A stretch of 64,000 nt of DNA from JAGXFP01 sp039714535 (GCA_039714535.1 JBDLJC010000017.1:1-64000); one strand, 5' to 3'. Shown: positions 50,086 to 60,416, counted from the first letter of the stretch. Numbers and translations are program-made. The notes: generated by a model not told the origin, from the letters alone.

Positions 50086-51087
50086 ATGGCATTTGTCGAT
50101 GAAGCCAAGTTTTATGTAAAGGCTGGTGACGGTGGCAACGGTTGTGTGAGTTTCAGACGCGAAAAATATGTTCCCAAAGGCGGCCCGGACGGCGGTGATG
50201 GCGGACGTGGCGGCTCGGTCTTTATTGAAGCATCCTCTGATCTTACCTCTCTTCTCGATTTCAAGTACCGCTCTCATTTTAAGGCCGATAACGGTAAATC
50301 CGGCATGGGCCGACGTAAACATGGCCGCAAAGGTGGGGATCGGACTATTCTGGTGCCGGTTGGTTCTTTGATCAAGGATGTCGATACTGGTGCGGTTTTA
50401 ATCGATCTTGATCACGATGGCGCCCGTTTCCTTAGTGCCCAGGGGGGGGGCGGCGGTCGGGGCAACGTGCATTTTGCTACGGCCCAGAACCGGGCTCCTC
50501 GCCAGTCATCCAAGGGCAAACCAGGCGATGAAGTCTGGTTTCGGATAGAGCTTAAACTTGTGGCCGATATCGGTTTTGTCGGCATGCCCAATGCGGGTAA
50601 GTCCACCCTGCTTTCCCGTTTGTCAGCGGCAAATCCCAAAATAGCTTCCTATCCATTTACGACCCTTGAGCCGCAACTTGGCATTCTCCAGTTTGACTTT
50701 CGCGAACCCTGTGTTCTGGCGGATATCCCCGGGTTAATTGAGGGCGCCCATGCCGGCTCCGGCTTGGGCCATAAATTTCTGCGCCATATTGAACGGACCC
50801 GTATTCTTCTCCATGTTATTGATGCTTCGGCTCCGGGCGATCAACCCTTCGAGAATTTTCGGATTCTGGAGAATGAGTTGCAACAGTACAGTGAGGAACT
50901 GGCTGGCCGCAGACATTTGGTCCTGTTAAATAAAATTGATTTGCTTTCTGGCGAGGATCTGGCGGGGTTGGTGGAGAAATTTAGCAATGCCGGCTGTGAA
51001 ACGTTGATGGCTTCAGCGCTTGACGGGCAGGGTCTGGGTGAGTTGCGCGAGCGGTTGGCGGAAATTTTGGACGAGATGAAGCTATGA
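50086..51087 (+). CDS. obgE: GTPase ObgE/CgtA
   Basis: 333 residues from ATG 50086 (MAFVDEAKFYVKAGDGG). The glycine-rich Obg domain is followed by a GTPase domain: GMPNAGKST, DIPGLIEGA, NKID. The C-terminus is short, so the variable extension of some Obg proteins is absent. It monitors 50S maturation. It overlaps proB (ATGA). Confidence 0.97.
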   Translation: MAFVDEAKFYVKAGDGGNGCVSFRREKYVPKGGPDGGDGGRGGSVFIEASSDLTSLLDFKYRSHFKADNGKSGMGRRKHGRKGGDRTILVPVGSLIKDVDTGAVLIDLDHDGARFLSAQGGGGGRGNVHFATAQNRAPRQSSKGKPGDEVWFRIELKLVADIGFVGMPNAGKSTLLSRLSAANPKIASYPFTTLEPQLGILQFDFREPCVLADIPGLIEGAHAGSGLGHKFLRHIERTRILLHVIDASAPGDQPFENFRILENELQQYSEELAGRRHLVLLNKIDLLSGEDLAGLVEKFSNAGCETLMASALDGQGLGELRERLAEILDEMKL

Positions 51088-52238
51088 CCTTTCAGGTTTC
51101 CCAGACAGAAGGGATGCAGTTGCGTTGTAATTTCCTTGAAAAGGCAAAACGGGTTGTGGTCAAGGTGGGTAGCGCTGTTTTGACTGGGAAAGATGGTCTC
51201 AACCAGGAGGTTGTAGATGGTCTGGTTAGGCAATTGGCTGCTCTCCGCCAGCAGGGCCGGGAGGTTATTCTGGTCAGTTCCGGGGCGGTGGCGGCAGGGA
51301 TGCGCAAATTACAGTTGACCCGGCAGGCTGTCGACATCAAAGAAAAACAGGCCGTTGCCGCAGTAGGTCAAAGTAATTTGATGCGATTGTACGAGGATAT
51401 CTTTGATCGTTATGAGCAGAAGGTTGCCCAGATTCTGCTTACCCGTGATGATCTGGCCAATCGTGATCGCTACCTTAATGTGCGCAACACCATCTTTACC
51501 CTGTTGGACTGGGGTATTATCCCGATCATCAATGAGAATGATACCGTTTCGGTGGAGGAGTTGCGTTTCGGCGACAACGATACCCTCGGGGCCATGATTA
51601 CCAATCTGATTGAGGCCGATATCTTCGTCTGCCTGACCGATGTTGAAGGACTTTTTACCGGCAACCCCTCGGTTGATTCCAGTGCGGAAAAGGTCCAGAC
51701 CGTGGCCAGGGTCAATCGCAGGGTGGAAGAGATGGCCGGTAACGTTTTGAGTGCTTTGGGTACCGGCGGGATGCAGAGTAAGATCAAGGCGGCCAAAATG
51801 GTCGCTACCGGTGGCGGCTGTTCCTTTATCGGACCGGGTCGGCAAGTCGATGTCCTCGATCGGTTGTTCGGTGGTGAGCAGATTGGCACTTTCTTTTTGC
51901 CCAGGCCGGAAAAGATGCAGAGCCGTAAGCATTGGATTGCCTACACTCTGAAACCCAAAGGCGAGTTGGTGCTTGATGAGGGTGCCTGTCGTGCTCTGCT
52001 CAAAGGCGGCAAGAGTCTGCTCCCCTCCGGGATTATCGAAATCCGCGGTCGTTTTCGGGTTGGCGCTCCGGTGCATTGCCTGGATGAAAACGGCGAACCG
52101 ATTGCGTCCGGGCTGGTGAATTACAACTCTGCGGATATTGACAAGGTCAAAGGGGTGCAAACCAACAGGATCGAAGATATTCTCGGTTTTAAGGACAGTG
52201 ATGAGATTATTCATCGTGACAATCTGGTGGTTCTCTGA
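51084..52238 (+). CDS. proB: glutamate 5-kinase
   Basis: 384 residues: amino-acid kinase domain (VVVKVGSAVLTG, LVSSGAVAAGM, NENDTVSVEEL, GTGGMQSKIKAA) and a C-terminal PUA domain (about 285-370). First step of proline synthesis. About 10 extra residues precede the usual start. Confidence 0.96.
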   Translation: MTFQVSQTEGMQLRCNFLEKAKRVVVKVGSAVLTGKDGLNQEVVDGLVRQLAALRQQGREVILVSSGAVAAGMRKLQLTRQAVDIKEKQAVAAVGQSNLMRLYEDIFDRYEQKVAQILLTRDDLANRDRYLNVRNTIFTLLDWGIIPIINENDTVSVEELRFGDNDTLGAMITNLIEADIFVCLTDVEGLFTGNPSVDSSAEKVQTVARVNRRVEEMAGNVLSALGTGGMQSKIKAAKMVATGGGCSFIGPGRQVDVLDRLFGGEQIGTFFLPRPEKMQSRKHWIAYTLKPKGELVLDEGACRALLKGGKSLLPSGIIEIRGRFRVGAPVHCLDENGEPIASGLVNYNSADIDKVKGVQTNRIEDILGFKDSDEIIHRDNLVVL

Positions 52239-52489
52239 TTGATTGGCTAGTATGTTAGATTGTTTACGGTTTCGCTTGTTATTTTCCTGATTCTGTTTTT
52301 CCCTCCGGTCTGAAGTCTCTCTTCGCTCATCATGTCTTTTGGCGGCGGCATTTGCCCTTTACCAAGAAGGTGCGCTTTTTTAGTGCTTCTGGTCAACAAA
52401 TCTTGCCCTTTAAATTTTCCAGGCGTATGTTAAAATTCGCCTGGTTAATGGGTGGGAATAATTTTCTAAAATAGCGTTTTGAGGTAAAA

Positions 52490-53746
52490 ATGGCGATTAA
52501 ACAACAGATAACCGAGATGGCTGTTCAGGCCCGCAGTGCAGCCCGGGAAATGGCAGCATTATCAACTGATGTTAAGGATAGGCTGCTGTTGGCGATGGCT
52601 GATGGTCTTCTGGTCAAGGCTGATTTTATTAAGAGTGAGAATCAAAAGGATCTTGAGGCTGGTCGGGCCAAGGGACTGTCGGCGGCCATGCTGGATCGTC
52701 TGGAGCTATCCGACAAGGTAATCGATTCCATGGTCGGAGGACTTCGTGAGGTAGCGGTATTGCCGGATCCAGTTGGTGAGGTCACCGAAATGGCCAAGCG
52801 CCCCAACGGTATCATGGTGGGTAAGATGCGGATTCCCCTGGGTGTGATTGGCATTATCTATGAGTCGCGGCCAAACGTTACCGTGGATGCGGCGGCCCTC
52901 TGTATCAAGGCCGGTAACGGCGTCTTTCTGCGGGGTGGTTCCGAGGCCATTCATTCAAATCTGGCCCTGGCCAAGGTCCTCCAGGAGGCGATGATAGCAG
53001 AAGGTATTGATCCGGCCGCCGTCCAAGTCGTGCCGGTTACCGACCGTGAGGCTATCAACGTAATGTTGACCATGGAGGAGTATATCGACTTGATTATTCC
53101 CCGTGGCGGTGAGGGACTGATTCGCTTCGTCTCGGAGAATTCCCGGATCCCGGTGCTCAAGCACTATAAGGGAGTTTGCCACCTCTTTGTTGATGACAGC
53201 GCTGAGCAACAGATGGCAGTTGACCTGGTGATGAATAGTAAGACCCAGCGGCCAGGAGTATGTAATGCTTTGGAAACCATGCTGGTCCATCGTAATATTG
53301 CCGACAGTTTTCTGCCGGTGGTGGCTAAGGCCCTGACCGAGGTCGGGGTTGAGTTGCGGGGCTGTGAGGCTACCTGCCGGATTTTGCCTGGTGTTAAACC
53401 GGCCCGGGATGATGATTGGGGTAAGGAGTTTCTGGATCTGGTCCTGGCGGTCCGGGTGGTTGACGATCTTGATGGAGCCATGGACCACATAGTCAAATAC
53501 GGTTCCCAGCACACCGAAGTGATTGTTACCGAAAGCTACCGCAACTCCCAGCGTTTTCTGAGGGAGGTTGATGCTTCGGCCGTGATGATCAATGCCTCTA
53601 CCCGGTTTAACGACGGGGGCCAGTTCGGCCTCGGGGCAGAGATCGGCATAAGCACGACCAAGCTGCATGCCTATGGTCCCATGGGTCTCAAGGAGCTGAC
53701 TGCCCTTAAATACATTGTCTATGGTGGTGGGCAGGTTCGAAGTTGA
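52490..53746 (+). CDS. proA: glutamate-5-semialdehyde dehydrogenase
   Basis: 418 residues. RIPLGVIGIIYESRPNVTVDAAALC and GNGVFLRGGSEA identify ProA; the catalytic Cys is in KTQRPGVCNALET. Second step of proline synthesis. It is separated from proB by 251 bases with no gene, so it may have its own promoter. Confidence 0.97.
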   Translation: MAIKQQITEMAVQARSAAREMAALSTDVKDRLLLAMADGLLVKADFIKSENQKDLEAGRAKGLSAAMLDRLELSDKVIDSMVGGLREVAVLPDPVGEVTEMAKRPNGIMVGKMRIPLGVIGIIYESRPNVTVDAAALCIKAGNGVFLRGGSEAIHSNLALAKVLQEAMIAEGIDPAAVQVVPVTDREAINVMLTMEEYIDLIIPRGGEGLIRFVSENSRIPVLKHYKGVCHLFVDDSAEQQMAVDLVMNSKTQRPGVCNALETMLVHRNIADSFLPVVAKALTEVGVELRGCEATCRILPGVKPARDDDWGKEFLDLVLAVRVVDDLDGAMDHIVKYGSQHTEVIVTESYRNSQRFLREVDASAVMINASTRFNDGGQFGLGAEIGISTTKLHAYGPMGLKELTALKYIVYGGGQVRS

Positions 53747-53753
53747 CCCCCTT

Positions 53754-53829
53754 ACGCCTGTACCGGTTTGTCGAGGGTGGGGTGCTTAACTTGTGCTGAC
53801 CTTGCTTCAGGCGTTAAACCCTACCCCGT
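53754..53829. repeat. intergenic inverted repeats between proA and nadD
   Basis: ACGCCTG (53754-53760) is inverted at 53808-53814. Inside and next to it GGGGT...TTAAC can pair with GTTAA...ACCCC. Irregular, with no T run. Confidence 0.35.
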
Positions 53830-53913
53830 TGAAAACCCTATCTATCGGCTTTCTTGAGCAGTATCGCCAGCAATTTGCCGTGCAATCATACAGTATCAGG
53901 CCGGTGGCTGAAT

Positions 53914-54612
53914 ATGGCAGAGATAAAGATGGATGATGGCAAGGTGGTAAAGCAGTGGGGTCGACGGGTTGGCTTATTGGGCGGCACTTTTGATCCGGTC
54001 CATAACGGTCATTTGAGTCTGGCGGACTATGTCCTGCATCTTCTGGAACTGGATTCGGTTCTGTTTATCCCTGCTGCCCGCCCTCCCCATAAGGGCTATG
54101 CCAAGGTAACTTCTTTTAAGCACCGTTCGGCAATGGTGAAAATTGCTGTTCGCGACAAGCCCCGTTTTTTCGTCTCTGATATGGAACTGCAAAGATGCGG
54201 GCCCTCCTATTCGGTTGATACCCTGAAGGAGTTGCGGGTTTTCCTGGGTCCGGGGGTCCATTTGTTTTTCATCATTGGCATGGACGCTTTTGTTGAACTT
54301 GATACCTGGAAAAATGGTTGGCAATTGCTCGACTATGCTAATTTTGCGGTTGTAGCTCGTCCGGACTATTCCTCGGAGCTGATTGGCCCGCTGGTCAATA
54401 GACTCGGCTACTACTCGTTTGATTCCGTCAGGTCATGCTGGGTCGCTCCTGACCGTTTGGGCCGGATCTATCCGGTTAATATGCCACCCATCGCTATCTC
54501 TTCCACTGATGTTCGCCGCAAAGTCGGGTCAGGTGCTTCTCTGGACGGCTTGATTTCTCCGGCAGTGTCTGAATACATAGGGGCACACGATCTGTTTGGC
54601 GGAGATAAATAG
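53914..54612 (+). CDS. nadD: nicotinate-nucleotide adenylyltransferase
   Basis: 232 residues from ATG 53914; the frame is open 20 codons further upstream. The nucleotidyltransferase motif GGTFDPVHNGHL and the late ISSTDVRRKV (ISSTxIR) motif are intact. It forms deamido-NAD. It meets the convergent PP2C gene 17 bases later. Confidence 0.95.
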   Translation: MAEIKMDDGKVVKQWGRRVGLLGGTFDPVHNGHLSLADYVLHLLELDSVLFIPAARPPHKGYAKVTSFKHRSAMVKIAVRDKPRFFVSDMELQRCGPSYSVDTLKELRVFLGPGVHLFFIIGMDAFVELDTWKNGWQLLDYANFAVVARPDYSSELIGPLVNRLGYYSFDSVRSCWVAPDRLGRIYPVNMPPIAISSTDVRRKVGSGASLDGLISPAVSEYIGAHDLFGGDK

Positions 54613-54629
54613 TAGGGGGGAGTTTCCTT

Positions 54630-55394
54630 TTAAAGGAAGCTGGCGATGATGACTGTTATATTGTCTTTGCCGCCTTTGGCGTTGGCGGCGCTGATCAGTT
54701 GTTGGCAGGTGTTTTCCAGACTGCCGGTTAATTTAAGGATGGCAAGGATCTGTTTGTCGGTCAACATGGTGTTCAAGCCGTCGGAGCAGAGGAGCAACTT
54801 GTCGCCGGGCTCCAGTTCGGTCTCAGTAACATCTGCACTAACTCTCTTCCTGAAACCCAGAGCTCTGGTTATCATATTCCTGATTGAAGATGTCGCGGCC
54901 TCTGCCTTGCTGATAAGGCCGCTCTTTATCTGTTCCTCTACCAGTGAATGATCCGTGGTAAGCTGCTTCAGCTCGCCATAGCGAAGCAGGTAGGCCCTGC
55001 TATCGCCAACGTGGGCAATTGAGAGCAGGGGAACATTAGGGTCTGGCATCCAGGCGGCGACCAGAGTGGTACCCATCCCCTGCCAGCCTTCGTGATTGGT
55101 AGCAGAATCCGAGATTAGCTGATTTGCCAGGATAACGGCGGAGCTAAGGCGATTGCCGGTTCTGGAAAATCTACTGTTGAATCCGGTCAGATATGGCTCG
55201 TCGGTTGCGACAGTACGTTTGATGTAATCCGTAATTACATCAATGGCCATCTTGCTGGCAATTTCTCCGGCGGCATGGCCGCCCATCCCATCTGCCACCA
55301 CAAAAAGGCCCAGCTGTTGATCAATGCCAAAGCTGTCCTCATTTTTGCTGCGCTTTATGCCGGTATCTGTTTTGCCGAATACTTTGAACTTCAA
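54630..55394 (-). CDS. PP2C-family Ser/Thr phosphatase
   Basis: 254 residues. Metal-binding motifs DGMGGHAAGE, GDSRAYLLR, CSDGLN and GKDNITVIIA are complete, so it is probably active. Probable TTG start (GGGAG upstream). It follows a transmembrane Hanks kinase gene after 60 bases on the same strand and is expected to reverse its phosphorylations. Confidence 0.92.
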   Translation of the reverse strand: MKFKVFGKTDTGIKRSKNEDSFGIDQQLGLFVVADGMGGHAAGEIASKMAIDVITDYIKRTVATDEPYLTGFNSRFSRTGNRLSSAVILANQLISDSATNHEGWQGMGTTLVAAWMPDPNVPLLSIAHVGDSRAYLLRYGELKQLTTDHSLVEEQIKSGLISKAEAATSSIRNMITRALGFRKRVSADVTETELEPGDKLLLCSDGLNTMLTDKQILAILKLTGSLENTCQQLISAANAKGGKDNITVIIASFL

Positions 55395-55454
55395 CTGGTC
55401 AACTCCCGATGATGTTATATTTTGCGATTAAAACATGGGCCGCGGGTTTGTTGG

Positions 55455-57995
55455 CTACAGGCTTCCCAAGCATTGTTGCACTTCGATGACCACCTCTCCG
55501 GCCGAACTGAACCGCTTGCGGCGGCTCTTGGTCATCATTTTGCGCAGGATTGCCTCGCAACACTGAGGTATGTCCGGTCGTATTTCACTGACTGGTTGAA
55601 ATTTGGCACTGGCAATATTATGCATGAGATTGCCGATATTACTGCTTTTGAAGGGCTTCTCGCCGGTCAGCAGTTCATAAAAGACCGCCCCCAGTGAAAA
55701 AATGTCGGAGCGACCGTCAAGCTTTCTACCGAGAACCTGTTCGGGGGACATGTAATTAGGAGTACCGAGGATTACCCCAGTCTGGGTGTTTTCGGTGCTG
55801 GTAATTCTGGCTATACCGAAGTCGGTGACTTTGACATGCCCTTTCTCGGTCAGCATGATGTTTGCCGGTTTAATATCCCGGTGAATGACTTTTTGTTTAT
55901 GGGCGTAATCCAGGGCAAAAGCGACCCTGACTATAATATTTAGGACGACTTTTACCGGTAGCAAGTTGGTCTTTTTGCAATGGGGGGCCAGGTCGTGACC
56001 ATCCAGGTATTCTATAGCCATATAGGTGATGTCGTAGTCTTCTCCTGCATCGTAAATGGTAACGATATTGGGGTGGCTAAGGCGGCCGGCGGCCTCTGCT
56101 TCACGGAAGAAACGCTCCTTGACCTCGGCCAGTTGTTCATCGTCAATCTGGTCATAGCGCAGGGTCTTGATTGCCACCTTTCGGTTGATTTTAGGATCTC
56201 TGCCTAGATAGACGGTACCGATGGCGCCTTTGCCGATCTCCTTAATTACCTCGTAACGGCCCAGTGTCGGCCTGGTCTGGGTATCATCATTGTGGATGAC
56301 CGTGTTTTCCTGGCGCTCGTTATTAATCCCTCTGCCAATCGTCTTGGCTTCCGCCCGCCGGAGTCGCCAGATGCGATCATGGGCATCTTTGTACTTACCA
56401 CCTTTAAGCAGGTATTCGTAAACGGATATGGCCTTGTTGAACATTCGCTTACGCTCAAAATCCAGGGCCAGATTATAGAGAGCTTCTTTGACGGATTCAT
56501 CATTTAGGGAGCACTTTCGGAAACTGTCAAAGGACATGTCAAGCAGGCCCTGAGCCTGAAAGGAAAGGCCAAGCATTTTGTGCATCTCGGTGTGTTCGGC
56601 TATTTTTTTACCGGGTGCGGCCTGCAGGTGAGTCAGTCTCTGCAGGCTGAATCCTATGCAGACGGCCAAGGTATGCGGGGCGCTATAGAACCATAAGCCG
56701 TTATTGATGAACAAAAAAGCAGTCATCCCCCACCAGCCGCCGAGAAAAGTTACCAGGATCATAAAGCTGGTTTTTGCATTAAGGCGATCACTTATATATA
56801 AGAGGATTATGCCGAAATAAAGCAAGACCAAACATTCCAGAAACCAGGCCCAGCCCGGTCTCTGAATGAAACTGCCGTTGACAATATTTTCTATGGTGGC
56901 CGCAGTTATTTCGATTTCTGATTTATTCTGACCGATGGGGGTTGGGTATATCCTGGTCAATTCCGGGTCAGTGATGCCGATCAGCACCAGTTTGCCGGCA
57001 AGGGCGCCTTTGGTTATTTTGCCGTTCAGGACATCGCTGAACGACAAACGGGAAATCATGAAGGGGCTGTCGCTATAGTCGATCAGCATCTCAAAGTCAT
57101 GTGAGGTCGGTAGGCGTTTCTTGGCGTACTTAATGGCCCTATTGATATGTTTGCCGTGGATAAGCTTGGCCTCTGAAAATTTTTGGTCATCAGAGGTCAT
57201 GGCCATCTGCAGGGCGAGCGATGGGAACAACTGGTTCTGGTGGTTGATGATAAGGCTCTCCCTGCGGATGGCCCCGTCAGAATCCGGCTGATGGTTTATA
57301 TGGCCATAGCGGCCCGCTACTACGGCAAGCGCCTTGAAAGGCATCCGCAGGCTTGTTGGCGGCCTAATCGGTTTGAGGGCCAGCAGGGGGTTTTGCAGTT
57401 CATGGATGAGTTCTTCGTAGGTTAGGGACTTTTGTTTATGTTCAATATTGTTTTTCGTGAGCCAGCCCGGGATCTCAGGTGATTCTGAGTCTGTTGCCAA
57501 CCAGGAAAACTGCAACGGCAAGACAACGTTCCGGGCGGGCTTGACCGCTGAGACTAAAAGGGAGTCGCAGTCGATTCTTTTACTTACTTTTCCCAAGAGA
57601 TTATTAGCCCGGGCTATATTGCCCTCGCTGTCCGGGATATTGGCCAGGGTTCTTTTTATCTTTCTTATTTCTTTCAGGGCCGGGTTGCGATCCTTACTCT
57701 GATATAGGACATTAAGCCCAATTGCTTTGGCCTTGGCTTTGGAAATTATGGTGATTATATCTGCCATATATGAACGGGGCCATGGCCATGGCCCGATGTC
57801 ATCGATACTTTTTCTGTCTATTTCGACAATAACAACCGGACTTGGCTGGTCACGTTGGCGTAGCGTTGATAACAGATCATATGCCTTTAGATCCAAGGCG
57901 TGGAGGGGCGGGTATTCAATGAGCATGCCGATCAGCAGGGGGGTAGTGATTATCAGGCCAAGTAGCCAGTTAGGTACTATAAGCTTCTTTTTCAT
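55455..57995 (-). CDS. CHASE2-domain transmembrane Ser/Thr protein kinase
   Basis: 846 residues from ATG 57995 (MKKKLIVPNWLL); the frame extends 19 codons upstream to a TTG. One N-terminal helix, a CHASE2 extracytoplasmic sensor (about 40-390, with DRKSIDDIGPWPWPRS), three membrane helices (about 390-475), a helical TPR-like linker, and a C-terminal Hanks kinase. All kinase motifs are present: GKGAIGTVYLG, VAIKTL, HRDIKPANIM, DFGIAR and SPEQ. Signal unknown. Confidence 0.93.
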   Translation of the reverse strand: MKKKLIVPNWLLGLIITTPLLIGMLIEYPPLHALDLKAYDLLSTLRQRDQPSPVVIVEIDRKSIDDIGPWPWPRSYMADIITIISKAKAKAIGLNVLYQSKDRNPALKEIRKIKRTLANIPDSEGNIARANNLLGKVSKRIDCDSLLVSAVKPARNVVLPLQFSWLATDSESPEIPGWLTKNNIEHKQKSLTYEELIHELQNPLLALKPIRPPTSLRMPFKALAVVAGRYGHINHQPDSDGAIRRESLIINHQNQLFPSLALQMAMTSDDQKFSEAKLIHGKHINRAIKYAKKRLPTSHDFEMLIDYSDSPFMISRLSFSDVLNGKITKGALAGKLVLIGITDPELTRIYPTPIGQNKSEIEITAATIENIVNGSFIQRPGWAWFLECLVLLYFGIILLYISDRLNAKTSFMILVTFLGGWWGMTAFLFINNGLWFYSAPHTLAVCIGFSLQRLTHLQAAPGKKIAEHTEMHKMLGLSFQAQGLLDMSFDSFRKCSLNDESVKEALYNLALDFERKRMFNKAISVYEYLLKGGKYKDAHDRIWRLRRAEAKTIGRGINNERQENTVIHNDDTQTRPTLGRYEVIKEIGKGAIGTVYLGRDPKINRKVAIKTLRYDQIDDEQLAEVKERFFREAEAAGRLSHPNIVTIYDAGEDYDITYMAIEYLDGHDLAPHCKKTNLLPVKVVLNIIVRVAFALDYAHKQKVIHRDIKPANIMLTEKGHVKVTDFGIARITSTENTQTGVILGTPNYMSPEQVLGRKLDGRSDIFSLGAVFYELLTGEKPFKSSNIGNLMHNIASAKFQPVSEIRPDIPQCCEAILRKMMTKSRRKRFSSAGEVVIEVQQCLGSL

Positions 57996-58240
57996 CTCTG
58001 ATCCGGAGTCTGCTGTCTGGAAGTTATTTGCTTGACCTAATATTGTATTCAAGTATAGATAACACCACTATGCTAACATCTGCATGGGTTTCAGGCAAGG
58101 GATGGAGGCTGCGGATGCTATGTTTTTCAGGTTGCCGTTAATGTTTTTCTGGTAATCTGTCTGCGGCTGTTGATCTTGCGGAGCTGATTTTCAAGGTGTT
58201 GAGATGGATAACGATATTTATTAAGAAGGGAGGGAGTCTA

Positions 58241-59002
58241 ATGAAATTTTTTATCAGTTGTTTAGTTGTGTTGGCCTCGGTGTTTTTTGCGGCAACAAAT
58301 TCTTTTGCCATCGGTCTTGAGGCTGCGGTGGGTGGCTGGAATCAGAGTATTGATGGTCAGTTGGCATATCAGAGTGCGTTCCTTCCTGGTAACAATAGTC
58401 TCGATTTTGAAAACGAGGCGGGCTTTGGCGATGAGAGTCACCCCTTTGTCAGGATCAAAGCCGATCTGCCGATTCTGCCTAATGTCTATTTCATGGGAAC
58501 TCCCATGGAGTTCGAGGGGAATGGCAGTAAGGATTTTACCTTCGGCGGCACGAGCATCACCGGCGAGCTTTATTCTAAAGCAAAGCTGGATCATTATGAT
58601 CTGGCCATCTATTACGGGGTGCCGTTTACCGGACTGGCTACCCTCGGCACCCTGGGGATTGATCTCGGGATCAACGTGCGCCAGATGAATATCGATATGG
58701 TCGTTAAAGATAAATCGGATTTTGTGGAAGATTCAGTCAATGAGACCATCTATATCCCCATGGGTTTTCTGGCGATCCAGGTCGAACCGACCGACAGTCT
58801 GGCTATTGAGGCGGAGTTAAGAGGGATTGCCATTAATAATAGTCACTATTATGACATGATCGGGCGGCTCAAGTTGCGTTTTGCCAAACTGGCTTTTGCG
58901 GCGGTAGGCTGGCGTCATGAGGATCTGGAGATCGATGAGAAGGATATTGAAGCTACTGTGAAAATCTCCGGACCTTTCCTGGAAGCAGGTCTGCAGTTTT
59001 AA
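58241..59002 (+). CDS. TIGR04219-like outer-membrane beta-barrel protein
   Basis: 253 residues from ATG 58241 (MKFFISCLVVLAS), with GGGAGG upstream. The signal peptide is cleaved near NSFA. Long amphipathic strands follow, from GLEAAVGGWNQSIDG to the terminal FLEAGLQF with C-terminal Phe. It matches the TIGR04219 barrel family of proteobacteria, function unknown. Confidence 0.85.
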   Translation: MKFFISCLVVLASVFFAATNSFAIGLEAAVGGWNQSIDGQLAYQSAFLPGNNSLDFENEAGFGDESHPFVRIKADLPILPNVYFMGTPMEFEGNGSKDFTFGGTSITGELYSKAKLDHYDLAIYYGVPFTGLATLGTLGIDLGINVRQMNIDMVVKDKSDFVEDSVNETIYIPMGFLAIQVEPTDSLAIEAELRGIAINNSHYYDMIGRLKLRFAKLAFAAVGWRHEDLEIDEKDIEATVKISGPFLEAGLQF

Positions 59003-59028
59003 TTTTTTTAAGGTTTGACGAAAAGGTT

Positions 59029-59059
59029 AGGGCGGAGCACTTGAGGCTCCGCCCTTTTT
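59029..59059. terminator. terminator between convergent genes
   Basis: AGGGCGGAGC (59029-59038) pairs perfectly with GCTCCGCCCT (59046-59055), then five T. It can serve the barrel gene and, less strongly, the convergent cytochrome gene. Confidence 0.9.
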
Positions 59060-59062
59060 CGT

Positions 59063-59383
59063 CTATTTAGCCTGCAGGGACTTGATGTACATCTTTAAGG
59101 AGCGCATATCGGCGGTGCGGCCATCGATTTTTTTGCCCTTGAGGGGGCCGGTGATACATTGGTTTATAACTTTGACGAGTTTCTTGTTATCCCCGGCTTT
59201 CTCCAAGCCCTCGCCGTCGGCATGACAACTGTTGCAGCTCTTGTCATTGGTTGAGCCGCCCAGAGTCGGGTCGTTGAAAAGCTTTTTCCCCAGCTCAACT
59301 GAGCTCTTACCGGCCATTGCCTGACCACCGGCCAGTAGAATAGTTCCTGCCAGAATTGCCACTACCAGTTTAGCTTTGCTCAT
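59063..59383 (-). CDS. small monoheme cytochrome c
   Basis: 106 residues with a signal peptide (ending GGQAMA). One heme site, CNSCH (about 50-54), begins a compact class I-like fold; the expected axial Met is probably in ADMRSLKMYI. A periplasmic electron carrier. Monocistronic. Confidence 0.88.
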   Translation of the reverse strand: MSKAKLVVAILAGTILLAGGQAMAGKSSVELGKKLFNDPTLGGSTNDKSCNSCHADGEGLEKAGDNKKLVKVINQCITGPLKGKKIDGRTADMRSLKMYIKSLQAK

Positions 59384-59520
59384 TGTCTCTCTCCTTGTGC
59401 AATTATTAATAGAAGTGAAGCATCCACATGTTAGTAAGGTGAATTGCGAATGATTGCAAGGAAAAGATGAAATTTGTTAGGTGATGTAGTAAGTGGTATA
59501 GGCGGGGTGATGTGGCGCTG

Positions 59521-60258
59521 CTATCTTATCTCGTCACTGTCGATATAGGCGTAGGCGCTGTGCTTATGGATTGATTCAAAGCTTTCGACTCCGGCCGAAA
59601 ACCACGTGATATCAGGGTCGCTCAGGGCCTTCTCTGCAACCTTGCGCACCACGTCCTCGACAAACATCGGGTTTTGGTAGGCCTGTTCGGTGACGAATTT
59701 CTCATCCGGTCTTTTCAGGAGGGCAAAAACCTCGCACGAGGCGGTTGATTCGATCATGCTGATCAGGTTTTCCATCCAGATGAACTTGCGGTAACGGATA
59801 TTAAGGTTGACTTCGGCCCGTTGGTTGTGGGCCCCGTAGGCGCTGATCTCTTTTGAACAGGGGCATAGGGTCGTGACCGGCACCCAGACCGAAAGAACCA
59901 GGTCATCTTCGTCACCGAGTCCGCAGGTAAAGCGGCAACGGTACTCCATCAGACTCTTGGTTCCGCTGACCGGCGCGGTTTTTTCGATAAAATAGGGAAA
60001 GGTCATCTCCATTCTGGCTGAGGCGGCATTGAGTTCATGCTTGACCTCCTGGATCAGGTCTGGAAAGATGGTTACGCTTAAGTCTTCCTGGTATTTGTTC
60101 AGGATCTTGATAAAGGTTGAAACGCAGGTTCCCCGGTAGGATTTTGGCACACTGGCCTGTAGGTCAATTGAGGCAACGGTATCCTGGTGGCCGCCTTTTT
60201 TCTGACGGATCTTCACGGGATAAGAGATGTTTTCTATGCCAACGCTCTTGAGTTTCAT
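59521..60258 (-). CDS. folE2: GTP cyclohydrolase FolE2 (type IB)
   Basis: 245 residues. T-fold enzyme for the first step of folate (and queuosine-type) synthesis. The conserved metal-site Cys is in TTLCPCSKEIS, followed by AYGAHNQRAEV; the N-terminal segment SYRGTCVSTFIKIL corresponds to the family's KGIHMSR region but diverges. Type IB enzymes work with metals other than zinc. Confidence 0.92.
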   Translation of the reverse strand: MKLKSVGIENISYPVKIRQKKGGHQDTVASIDLQASVPKSYRGTCVSTFIKILNKYQEDLSVTIFPDLIQEVKHELNAASARMEMTFPYFIEKTAPVSGTKSLMEYRCRFTCGLGDEDDLVLSVWVPVTTLCPCSKEISAYGAHNQRAEVNLNIRYRKFIWMENLISMIESTASCEVFALLKRPDEKFVTEQAYQNPMFVEDVVRKVAEKALSDPDITWFSAGVESFESIHKHSAYAYIDSDEIR

Positions 60259-60416
60259 GACCGCGAATCTAACGTTTTTTTTGCATACTGTCCAGACCCC
60301 CTTCGTCGTAATTTGGCTTTAAGCAAAGCAAATTGCTATTGTTGCCGGATCCATTTATGGAAGTGGCAAATTAAATATGTTAGTCTGGGGTTTAATTATT
60401 TCAGTGGATTTGGCCA

